Notes under the pieces: model-generated
What the model was told of the DNA's origin: nothing
Seen by the model: the letters and a program-made list of their open reading frames with translations, nothing else
The model's database searches: none
Source: an uncultured Tannerella sp.
GTDB lineage: Bacteria > Bacteroidota > Bacteroidia > Bacteroidales > Tannerellaceae
Length of the DNA stretch: 5,665 nt
Direction: 5' to 3'
Assembly: GCA_938036405.1 (NCBI GenBank)
Contig: CALHPT010000321.1
Location: forward strand, 1-5,665
Shown here: positions 1-5,665 of the stretch, in pieces
How the letters are laid out: every line of letters begins with the position of its first letter
How positions within the stretch are numbered: the first letter of the stretch is position 1
Translations under genes and position numbers: made by a program

Positions 1-142
1 ATTCAGCACGGCGGGAGTTTTATGGGTTGAGACCGTCGCGTCGTTCGGCACGATGGAGGTTTTATAGGTTGAGACCCTGCCTTCGTTTGACACGACGAGA
101 GTTTTATGGGTCGAGACCATCGCATCGTTGAGGACTTTTGAG
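1..142. repeat. 42-bp tandem repeat array (right end)
   Basis: The core GTTTTATGGGTTGAGACC occurs at 17-34, with one change at 59-76 (GTTTTATAGG...) and one at 101-118 (...GGGTCGAGACC), an exact 42-bp spacing. Bases 1-16 match the second half of a unit, so the array enters from outside the window. The last unit is recognisable to about 135 and then decays. Because 42 is a multiple of 3, the array reads in one plus-strand frame as 14-residue repeats: VLWVETVASFGTME, VL*VETLPSFDTTR and VLWVETIASLRTFE. The opposite strand is also open and reads SQPIK... repeats. The differing codons keep V/L/I and F/L character on the plus strand, which hints that this was the coding strand. The function is unknown. 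Confidence 0.9.
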
Positions 143-274
143 GGTAAACCAGACGCGGCAGAGGGGTTGGCGCGGTATTCCCACCCCGACGCGGATGGCC
201 GCCGTTTCGCGCCAAAGGGGTGGGCAAATTCGCCTACTTTTGCCCGCCGCCGATGGAAACGGCGCATAGATTAG
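2..274 (+). pseudogene. remnant of a 14-residue-repeat protein frame, interrupted by one stop
   Basis: One plus-strand frame (codons beginning at position 2) is open from the window edge to TAG at 272-274, except for a single TAG at 65-67. That stop replaces the TGG (Trp) found at the same place in the neighbouring repeat units. After the repeats the frame continues with a basic, non-repetitive tail ending ...FARRRWKRRID. The terminal stop straddles the left boundary of the inserted foldback element, so the original end may have been cut off by the insertion. The 5' part lies outside the window and no start can be assigned. I do not recognise the product. It could instead be non-coding repeat DNA that happens to be open, since the reverse strand is open as well. 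Confidence 0.35.
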
Positions 275-479
275 AAGCTGTTTGGAATTTATTTCGGAGG
301 ATATTCAGAGGATATTTCCGGGAATTTTGTTTCATCTTTTAAGGAGCATAGCAAGCTATGTGACGAAAAAGATGGAACAAAAGGGCGGAAATAGACCTGA
401 ATAGGCCCGAAATAAAAAGGAGAAAGATCCGCCCAAACAGCTCCTTAAAATAATCACTCAATAAATTCAAAACAGCTTC
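274..479. mobile_element. MITE-like foldback element with terminal inverted repeats
   Basis: Bases 271-293 (TTAGAAGCTGTTTGG..., 23 nt) match the reverse complement of 460-482 at 21 of 23 positions. Removing the flanking TTA (271-273 and 480-482) leaves a 206-bp element bounded by GAAGCTG...CAGCTTC with a possible 3-bp target duplication. No open frame inside could encode a transposase, so it would be non-autonomous. The interior is itself strongly palindromic (see the hairpin entry). TTA-type 3-bp duplications are known for some IS5-family groups, so an IS5-like parent is a reasonable but unproven inference. The element ends 23 bp before the parC start codon and probably makes up most of its upstream region. 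I see no convincing Bacteroidota -7 (TAnnTTTG) promoter in or beside it. Confidence 0.7.
329..378. repeat. central hairpin of the foldback element
   Basis: GTTTCATCTTTT at 329-340 pairs with AAAAGATGGAAC at 367-378, with a single wobble position. Inside it, CATAGC at 347-352 pairs with GCTATG at 355-360 around an AA loop. The pairing continues outward: TATTTCCG near 313-320 faces CGGAAATA near 386-393, and TTTATTTCGG near 288-297 faces CCGAAATAAA near 408-417. The whole 271-447 stretch is therefore one long imperfect palindrome that could fold as RNA or extrude as a cruciform. There is no downstream T-tract, so it does not look like a simple terminator. Confidence 0.75.
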
Positions 480-502
480 TTAGACTGTTATAACCCATAG
501 AT

Positions 503-3160
503 ATGAAAGAAGAAGACGAACGCGAAGAGGAAAGGCTGCCGGACGAGGCGATGGAGGCGAACACGACCGAGGGCACGGGCGGAGGCTATGTGGTGCCTGG
601 GGGGGCGATCGGTGCGGACAGCGTGCGCCATCTGCCGGGCATGTATCAGAGCTGGTTCTTGGATTATGCCTCGTACGTGATCCTGGAGCGGGCCGTGCCA
701 CACATCAACGACGGGCTGAAGCCGGTGCAGCGACGCATCCTGCACGCCATGCGGCGCATCGACGACGGACGATATAATAAGGTGGCCAACGTGGTGGGCC
801 AGACGATGCAGTTTCACCCGCACGGCGACGCCTCGATCGGCGACGCGCTGGTGCAGCTCGGGCAGAAGGATCTGCTGATCGACTGCCAGGGTAACTGGGG
901 CAACATCCTCACGGGCGACAGCGCGGCGGCACCGCGATACATCGAGGCGCGCCTCTCGCGGTTCGCGCTCGAGACGGTGTTTAACCCCAAGACAACCGTC
1001 TGGAAACAGTCGTACGACGGGCGCAACCGCGAGCCGGTCAGCCTGCCGATCAAGTTCCCCCTGCTGCTGGCGCAAGGGGCGGAGGGCATCGCCGTGGGAC
1101 TGTCGTCGAAGATCCTGCCGCACAATTTCAACGAGCTGATCGACGCCTCCGTGGCCTGTCTGCGCGGCGAGGCGTTCACGCTCTACCCCGACTTTCAGAC
1201 GGGCGGCTTGGTGGACGTGGCGAAGTACAACGATGGCAACCGCGGCGGCATGGTGAAGGTTCGGGCGCGGATCACGAAGGTGGACAACCGCACGCTGGCC
1301 ATCACCGAGATCCCCTATGGCTACACGACGGGCACCCTGATCGACTCCATCATCAAGGCCAACGAGAAGGGGAAAATCAAGATCCGCAAGGTGGACGACA
1401 ACACGGCGCGCGAGGTGGAGATCCTGATCCATCTGGCCCCCGGCGTATCGTCGGACAAGACGATCGATGCGCTCTACGCCTTCACCGACTGCGAGAAGAG
1501 CGTGTACATGAATTGCTGCGTGATCGAGGACAACAAGCCGCGATTCATGTCCGTCAGCGAGGTGTTGCGACACTCCACCGAACAGACGCTCGGGCTGCTG
1601 CGCACGGAGCTGGAGATCGAACGCAGCGAGCTGCGCGAGGAGCTCTTCTACGCCTCGCTCGAGCGGATCTTCATCGAGGAGCGGATCTATAAGGATAAGG
1701 AGTTCGAACAGGCACCGGACATGGACGCGGCCGTGGTGCACATCGACCGCCGGCTGGAGCCGTTCAAGCCGAGGCTCATCCGGGAGGTCACCCGGGAGGA
1801 CATCCTGAAGCTGATGGAGATCAAAATGGGGCGCATCCTAAAGTTCAACGCCGATCGCAACGACGAGCAGATCGCACGGCTGAAGGGCGAGATCGAGCGC
1901 GTGGAGCATCACCTGTCGCACCTCACGGACTATGCCGTGGCGTGGTTCGAGGGGCTGAAGAAGAAGTACGGCGCCGACAAGCCGCGGCGCACGGAGATCC
2001 GCAGCTTCGACCGCGTGGAGGCTACCAAGGTGGCCGAGGCCAACGAAAAGCTCTACATCGACCGCGAGGAGGGTTTCGTGGGCACAGGGCTAAAGAAGGC
2101 CGAGTTCGTCTGCAATTGCTCGGACATCGACGACATCATCCTCTTCTATCGCAGCGGCGTGTACAAAGTGATGCGGGTGAGCGAAAAGATCTTCGTCGGG
2201 CAAGACGTGATCTACGTCAACGTCTTCAACCGCAACGACACACGGACGATCTACAACGTGATCTATCGCGACGGCCGCGCGGGCTGCAACTACATCAAGC
2301 GGTTCGCCGTCACCGGCTCGACGCGCGACAAGGAATACAACGTGACGCGTGGCACGGAAGGCTCTCGCATCCTTTATTTCAGTGCCAATCCGAACGGTGA
2401 GGCAGAGACGGTGAAGGTGATCCTCAAGCCGAAGCTGCGGCAGAAGACGCTCGTCTTCGAGAAGGATTTCAGTGAGATACTGATCAAGGGTCGCACCTCG
2501 CTCGGCAACATCCTCACCCGGGCAGAGATCCACAAGATCTCGCTTAAGCAGCGCGGTTCGTCGACGCTCGGCGGGCGCGAAGTGTGGTTCGACCGCGACG
2601 TGCTCCGGCTGAACTACGACGGTCGCGGCGAGGCCCTCGGAGAGTTCCGCAGCGACGACCGCATCCTCGTCGTGTTGCAGTCGGGCGAGTTTTACACCAC
2701 CGGCTTCGACCTCAGCAACCATTACGAAGACAACATCCTGCTCATCGAACGGTACGACGCGCGCAAGACATGGACTGCCGTCTACTTCGACGCCGATCAG
2801 GGTTATGTCTACCTCAAGCGCTTCCCGCCCGAAGACTCCGAGAAGCGGCAGAACCTGATGGGCGACAACCCTCGTCACCGCCTCTTCCTGCTGACCGACG
2901 AGACCTATCCACGCATCGAGGTGATACTGGGCGGACACGACAGCTATCGCGACCCCTTGACCATCGAAGCGGCGGAATTCGTGGGCGTGAAAAGCGTCAA
3001 AGCGCGCGGCAAACGGGTGACGACGTTCACGGTGGCGTCGGTCGACGAGCTGGAGCCTACCCGCCGTATCCCGACGACCTCTACAGACGATGCGCCGACC
3101 GTGACCGAGGATTCCGCGGAGGAGGATGAGGATGGGCAGATGTCGCTGTTTGAGGAGTAA
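503..3160 (+). CDS. parC: DNA topoisomerase IV subunit A (ParC)
   Basis: This is the DNA-breaking and rejoining subunit of type IIA topoisomerase IV, which works with ParE to decatenate daughter chromosomes and relax supercoils. The 885-residue product has an acidic N-terminal extension (about 1-40). The breakage-reunion domain runs from about 45 to 500 and includes DYASYVILERAVPHINDGLKPVQRRI (54-79), HPHGDASIGD (105-114) and APRYIEAR, with the catalytic tyrosine at Y146. An alpha-helical/coiled segment lies around 455-490. A beta-pinwheel-like C-terminal domain spans about 515-830. The tail is Asp/Glu-rich and ends GQMSLFEE. The canonical GyrA box QRRGGRG is absent; the nearest stretch is KQRGSSTLGGREVW (682-695), which fits ParC better than GyrA. 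The ATG at 503 follows AT-rich DNA with no clear Shine-Dalgarno, as usual in Bacteroidota. The next in-frame ATG (M17) would remove only acidic residues. The gene is intact. ParE is not in the window. Confidence 0.95.
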   Translation: MKEEDEREEERLPDEAMEANTTEGTGGGYVVPGGAIGADSVRHLPGMYQSWFLDYASYVILERAVPHINDGLKPVQRRILHAMRRIDDGRYNKVANVVGQTMQFHPHGDASIGDALVQLGQKDLLIDCQGNWGNILTGDSAAAPRYIEARLSRFALETVFNPKTTVWKQSYDGRNREPVSLPIKFPLLLAQGAEGIAVGLSSKILPHNFNELIDASVACLRGEAFTLYPDFQTGGLVDVAKYNDGNRGGMVKVRARITKVDNRTLAITEIPYGYTTGTLIDSIIKANEKGKIKIRKVDDNTAREVEILIHLAPGVSSDKTIDALYAFTDCEKSVYMNCCVIEDNKPRFMSVSEVLRHSTEQTLGLLRTELEIERSELREELFYASLERIFIEERIYKDKEFEQAPDMDAAVVHIDRRLEPFKPRLIREVTREDILKLMEIKMGRILKFNADRNDEQIARLKGEIERVEHHLSHLTDYAVAWFEGLKKKYGADKPRRTEIRSFDRVEATKVAEANEKLYIDREEGFVGTGLKKAEFVCNCSDIDDIILFYRSGVYKVMRVSEKIFVGQDVIYVNVFNRNDTRTIYNVIYRDGRAGCNYIKRFAVTGSTRDKEYNVTRGTEGSRILYFSANPNGEAETVKVILKPKLRQKTLVFEKDFSEILIKGRTSLGNILTRAEIHKISLKQRGSSTLGGREVWFDRDVLRLNYDGRGEALGEFRSDDRILVVLQSGEFYTTGFDLSNHYEDNILLIERYDARKTWTAVYFDADQGYVYLKRFPPEDSEKRQNLMGDNPRHRLFLLTDETYPRIEVILGGHDSYRDPLTIEAAEFVGVKSVKARGKRVTTFTVASVDELEPTRRIPTTSTDDAPTVTEDSAEEDEDGQMSLFEE
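3137..3151 (+). other. QMSLF peptide at the ParC C-terminus (clamp-binding-like)
   Basis: These codons give Q879-M-S-L-F883, two residues before the end of ParC and right after an acidic, probably disordered tail. The peptide fits the QL[SD]LF/QxxLF consensus by which many replication and repair proteins bind the beta sliding clamp, and resembles the QMSLL site of E. coli MutS. The motif match is seen directly. Binding to DnaN is inference. Confidence 0.45.
3152..3157 (+). promoter_or_regulatory. ribosome binding site of the DUF3316 gene, inside parC
   Basis: GAGGAG encodes the final two glutamates of ParC and lies 6 nt before the ATG at 3164. It is a good Shine-Dalgarno match, whereas the other two starts in the window have none. 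Together with the 3-bp gap after the parC stop, it fixes the downstream start and suggests translational coupling. Confidence 0.65.
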
Positions 3161-3163
3161 GCC

Positions 3164-4015
3164 ATGATCCGCTGCCTTCCCGTTCTCCTTCTTGTCCTTC
3201 TCCCCCCCGCCCTGCACGCGCAAACAGACACCGTCGCCCAAGCTCCGCGCTCGGTGAATGAGGCCACAATGATCAGCCTCGGCAGTCGCTATGTCAAGAA
3301 CACGTACCTCTCCGACGTCGGTTATGATGGCACGGGCATCGGCGTAACCAACGAACGCATGCGGCTCATTGGCGATCGCTGGTCGCAGAGGCGCACCTTC
3401 CGCATCGACCTCTCCGCGATACGCAACCCTGCGGGCACATCGAGCGGTTACGCCGCCTTCATCGACTACAGCTACGCCCGTCATCGCCGCTTCGAGACGA
3501 GTCTCGACGGTCTGCGATTGCTCGTCGGCGGTGCGGGACGCTCAATGATTGGCACCGTCTACCGGTCGCAGGGCGGCAATAACCCTGCGGCGCTACACAT
3601 GGAAGGCGATTTGGGACTCTCTGCGGCTATCCTCTACAGCTTCGACTTGGGTCGGCGGCGCTATCCGGTAACTGTCCGGTGGCAGGCAGACCTGCCACTC
3701 GTCGGTGTCTTCTTTTCGCCGAACTATGGGCAGTCGTACTACGAGATCTTTACCCTTGGCCATCGTGCCGGCACTCTCCGATTGGGGTCGCTGCACAATA
3801 GGTTCGCCTTGCGGAGCTTGCTCACCGCCGATGTGCCCGTGGGTCCATGGACCATGCGGATTGGGTATGAGGCCGACGTTTACCAATCGCACACCAACGG
3901 CATTCGCACGCATTACTTCGGCAGCAGTATGCTGATCGGTGTGGCCAAGGAATTCATACCCTTTTCCGGCAAGCGCGTGCGCCATAACCCTGCCTTCCGG
4001 AGCGCGTATTACTGA
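3164..4015 (+). CDS. DUF3316-like secreted protein, probably outer-membrane
   Basis: The product has 283 residues. It begins with a clear Sec signal peptide (MIRCLPVLLLVLLPPALHA, likely cleaved after A19, followed by QTD). The mature part is rich in alternating hydrophobic/polar strands and aromatics and ends in ...RSAYY, in keeping with a small beta-barrel or an outer-membrane-associated protein. The segment GVFFSPNYGQSYYEIF (181-196), the early ISLGSRYVKNTYLSDVGYDGTGIGV (37-61) and the overall length recall the Bacteroidota family DUF3316, whose function is unknown. That assignment is from memory of the family, not from a search. The gene starts 3 bp after parC with a ribosome binding site inside parC, so it is almost certainly cotranscribed, though no functional tie to topoisomerase IV is apparent. 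It is complete, with no frameshift. The barrel topology is inference. Confidence 0.8.
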   Translation: MIRCLPVLLLVLLPPALHAQTDTVAQAPRSVNEATMISLGSRYVKNTYLSDVGYDGTGIGVTNERMRLIGDRWSQRRTFRIDLSAIRNPAGTSSGYAAFIDYSYARHRRFETSLDGLRLLVGGAGRSMIGTVYRSQGGNNPAALHMEGDLGLSAAILYSFDLGRRRYPVTVRWQADLPLVGVFFSPNYGQSYYEIFTLGHRAGTLRLGSLHNRFALRSLLTADVPVGPWTMRIGYEADVYQSHTNGIRTHYFGSSMLIGVAKEFIPFSGKRVRHNPAFRSAYY

Positions 4016-4090
4016 TCTGAAAACGAAGAATTAAACACGGATGATGTCCGTTTGCCTATCGGAGTGTGCAGATGATTGCGCTCCGGAAGG
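3993..4090. repeat. 13-bp perfect inverted repeat around the gap before the peptidase gene
   Basis: CCTTCCGGAGCGC at 3993-4005, in the last codons of the DUF3316 gene, is the exact reverse complement of GCGCTCCGGAAGG at 4078-4090. The 72 bases between them hold the stop codon and most of the intergenic gap. A closer partner also exists: CGGAGTG at 4060-4066 can pair with CGCTCCG at 4079-4085 (one G-U). The right arm therefore has two mutually exclusive mates. A further small hairpin, ACGGA-TGATG-TCCGT (about 4036-4050), lies between them. No T-tract follows any of these, so an intrinsic terminator is doubtful. Confidence 0.55.
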
Positions 4091-4124
4091 TCGGCGACCA
4101 TTCCCCGTCTCTCACTGCTTACTT

Positions 4125-5141
4125 ATGAAAACTCGTATTCCCTACCTCCTGATCTTTTTGATTCTGCTTCTGCCCTCCTGCGACAAAGCGGACCGTTACA
4201 GCGCAAGCCCTCGCGAGAACTTTGAGGCGCTCTGGCGCATCATGGACGAGCATTACTGCTTCTTTGAAGAGAAGGGCGTCGACTGGGAGGTTGTCCGCAG
4301 AAAGTACGAACGGCAACTCTCGGACACGATGAGTCGCTATGAGCTTTTTGATTTGCTATCCGACATGCTGGCGGAGTTGAAAGACGGTCACACGAATCTC
4401 GTGTCGCCGTTCAATACGGCTCGCTACTGGGCGTGGTTTGAGGACTATCCGCGCAATTACAATGCCGACATACAACGCAACTACTTAGGCACGCGCTATG
4501 GGATAGCCGGCGGTATGCGCTACGTCAAGCTACCGGGCACGAACATTGGCTACATTTATTACGGTAGCTTTTCGTCCGGGGTCAGCGAAACGAATCTCGA
4601 TGAGGTTTTCTATGCCTTCCGCACGTGCCGAGGGCTAATCATTGATGTGCGTGGCAATGGCGGAGGGTCGCTGACTAACGCCGAGCGTGTCGCGTCGCGA
4701 TTCCTGAGTGAGCCGATGAGGACGGGATACATCGTGCACAAGACTGGCCCGGGTCATGCGGACTTCTCCGAACCTTATCCCGTCGACCTCCGACCCTCCA
4801 AGCATACGCGCTGGCATCGGCCGACGGTTGTGCTGACCAACCGGCATAGCTATAGCGCGACGAATGACTTTATCAACACGATGCGCCGAATCGATCGCGT
4901 CGTTATTCTTGGCGACCGTACGGGCGGCGGGGGTGGCATGCCGTTTAACTCGGAGCTACCGAACGGCTGGCAGGTTCGCTTCTCGGCATCGCCGTTGCTT
5001 GACGCCGACAAGCGGAGCATAGAGAGCGGCATTGATCCGGACATTCGCGTAGACATGACGGAGGCCGACATCGCTCGCGGAAAGGATACGCTGATCGAGG
5101 AGGCTATCCGAAACATCCGGGAGCGCACAAAGGACGAGTAG
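4125..5141 (+). CDS. S41 family peptidase, lipoprotein (tricorn/CtpA-like)
   Basis: The predicted product is a 338-residue cell-envelope serine peptidase. The start at 4125 is chosen because it opens directly into a lipoprotein signal, MKTRIPYLLIFLILLLPSC, with the lipidated cysteine at C19. The upstream in-frame ATGs at 4041 and 4044 would add 27-28 residues of unlikely sequence. Residues about 28-95 match the small helical N-terminal region of tricorn-type S41 enzymes (NFEALWRIMDEHYCFFEEKGVDW) and end in LKDGHTNL with H89. The core strand GLIIDVRGNGGG (170-181) is followed by LTNRHSYSATNDF (237-249), where S244 is the likely nucleophile. GDRTGGGGGMPF (263-274) comes next, then SIESGIDPDI (298-307) with E300. 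The Lys of CtpA/Prc enzymes is replaced by Gly, so a His-Ser-Glu tricorn-like arrangement fits better. There is no room for a PDZ domain. The substrate is unknown. No Shine-Dalgarno is visible. Confidence 0.88.
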   Translation: MKTRIPYLLIFLILLLPSCDKADRYSASPRENFEALWRIMDEHYCFFEEKGVDWEVVRRKYERQLSDTMSRYELFDLLSDMLAELKDGHTNLVSPFNTARYWAWFEDYPRNYNADIQRNYLGTRYGIAGGMRYVKLPGTNIGYIYYGSFSSGVSETNLDEVFYAFRTCRGLIIDVRGNGGGSLTNAERVASRFLSEPMRTGYIVHKTGPGHADFSEPYPVDLRPSKHTRWHRPTVVLTNRHSYSATNDFINTMRRIDRVVILGDRTGGGGGMPFNSELPNGWQVRFSASPLLDADKRSIESGIDPDIRVDMTEADIARGKDTLIEEAIRNIRERTKDE

Positions 5142-5401
5142 TCGGGATTGCCGAAAGATCTATCTGGGAAGTCCTGTCGGACGGTTGGGGTTACGCGCCC
5201 CACTGTCTGGCGGGATTTTCTGTTTCTCGCCACTTGGCCTCCGCATTTCGTTCAAGCTATTGCGCACATTCTACGATTGCACGTCGGAGATCCGTTTCCC
5301 ATGCTCTGAGAATAGGGGAAGCGCGTCCGCTCTTTGGGTTTGGCTGCATCGCCGGTCAATGATAGCTCTCACCTATCCTTATTACCCTTCGTTCAAACCC
5401 T
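5142..5401. other. non-coding spacer after the peptidase gene
   Basis: I find no convincing gene here. The only plus-strand frame of any length (5185-5448) has no ribosome binding site, resembles nothing I know and runs into the 43-bp array. Small hairpins can be drawn (GTCC-TGTC-GGAC, GGGG-TTACGCG-CCCC, TGGCG...CGCCA, all within about 5170-5235), but none carries a T-tract, so no terminator is called. GC content falls from left to right toward the array. An ATGA at 5359, one 43-bp step before the first good repeat, may be a decayed unit. Confidence 0.5.
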
Positions 5402-5665
5402 ATGAAGTGAGAAACAAACCCCGATTACGATACCCAGCCACTCCATGAAGCGATAAATGCACTCCGATTAAGATTCCTGAGTACACCATGAAGGCAAAAA
5501 CAAACTCCGATTGTGATTCCCAAGCATCGTATGAAGTAAAAAATGAATTCCGTTTTCAATCCCCATGCACCCCATGAAGCCAAAAACGAATTCCGATTTC
5601 CATCTCCAGGTACTCAGTGAAGCAAAAAAGGAATTCCGATTTTGACTTCCGACACTATATGAAGG
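5402..5665. repeat. 43-bp degenerate tandem repeat array (left end)
   Basis: Units begin with ATGAAG at 5402, 5445, 5488, 5531 and 5574, with GTGAAG at 5617, and with ATGAAG again at 5659. The spacing is 43 bp five times and then 42 bp. Each unit has ATGAAG, an A-rich run at unit positions 9-13, a [ACT]TCCGATT-like block near positions 18-25, and a weaker tail resembling GATTCCCANGCACYCC. The GAATTCCG form appears from the fourth unit on, while the first three carry ACCCCG or ACTCCG, so the array is most regular to the right and decays at this edge. A 43-bp period cannot preserve a reading frame, so it is not a repeat-protein gene. The array continues beyond the window. Confidence 0.9.

Noticed and set aside
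3..227. Minus-strand open frame with SQPIK repeats
   Set aside because: It has no ATG at its start (it opens with TTG), no ribosome binding site, and it simply mirrors the 42-bp repeats. It is mentioned in the repeat entry rather than called as a gene.
503..3160. GyrA instead of ParC
   Set aside because: There is no canonical QRRGGRG box, and the length, acidic tail and PHGDASIGDALVQLGQKD signature fit the Bacteroidota ParC type. The two subunits are related, so a small doubt remains.
488..3484. Long open frames on the minus strand opposite parC (488-1741 and 2090-3484)
   Set aside because: They are antisense shadows of GC-rich codon use in parC. Their products are Val/His/Arg/Asp-rich low-complexity sequences with no recognisable motif, while the plus strand encodes a fully conserved topoisomerase subunit.
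4031..4055. Intrinsic terminator after the DUF3316 gene (ACGGA-TGATG-TCCGT)
   Set aside because: The stem is only 5 bp and is followed by TTGCC rather than a T-tract.
4041..4124. Upstream start codons for the S41 peptidase
   Set aside because: Starting at 4041 or 4044 would bury the lipoprotein signal behind 27-28 Cys/Pro-rich residues. The ATG at 4125 begins exactly at a standard signal sequence.
5185..5448. 87-residue plus-strand open frame
   Set aside because: It has no ribosome binding site and no recognisable motif, and it overlaps the start of the tandem array. It reads like random translation.
5402..5665. CRISPR array
   Set aside because: The period is about right for a small repeat-spacer unit, but the units diverge along their whole length, including the most conserved block. 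The supposed spacers resemble one another, and no cas gene is nearby.

Overview
The window looks like chromosomal DNA from a GC-rich member of the Bacteroidales. Three things point there: a long ParC with Bacteroidota-type sequence, a DUF3316-type secreted protein directly behind it, and a lipoprotein S41 peptidase with a Bacteroidota-style sequence. Genes mostly lack Shine-Dalgarno sites. An oral Tannerella/Porphyromonas relative is a reasonable guess but is not proven by the sequence.

Layout from left to right. (1) At 1-142 lies the end of a tandem array with an exact 42-bp period. It continues out of the window to the left and reads in one plus-strand frame as a 14-residue repeat (VLWVET...). 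One TGG-to-TAG change interrupts that frame. The same frame then runs on without repeats to a stop at 272-274. (2) At 274-479 is a compact foldback element with 23-nt imperfect terminal inverted repeats (flanking TTA included), TTA on both sides, a strong central hairpin and a second, nested right end. It looks like a MITE sitting just in front of parC. (3) At 503-3160 is parC (topoisomerase IV subunit A), complete. It ends in an acidic tail carrying QMSLF, which resembles a sliding-clamp-binding peptide. (4) At 3164-4015 is a DUF3316-like secreted, probably outer-membrane, protein. It starts 3 bp after parC, with its ribosome binding site inside the last parC codons. (5) At 4016-4124 is a gap with competing inverted repeats. 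(6) At 4125-5141 is an S41 (tricorn/CtpA-like) peptidase with a lipoprotein signal. (7) At 5142-5401 is non-coding DNA, followed from 5402 by a second, unrelated tandem array of 43-bp units that becomes more regular toward the right edge and runs out of the window.

parC and the DUF3316 gene very probably form one transcript. The peptidase may be read with them or separately. No functional link between chromosome decatenation and the two envelope genes is evident. The most unusual content is non-genic: a three-gene block bounded by two unrelated arrays, both with periods near four helical turns, and a foldback element placed 23 bp from the parC start.
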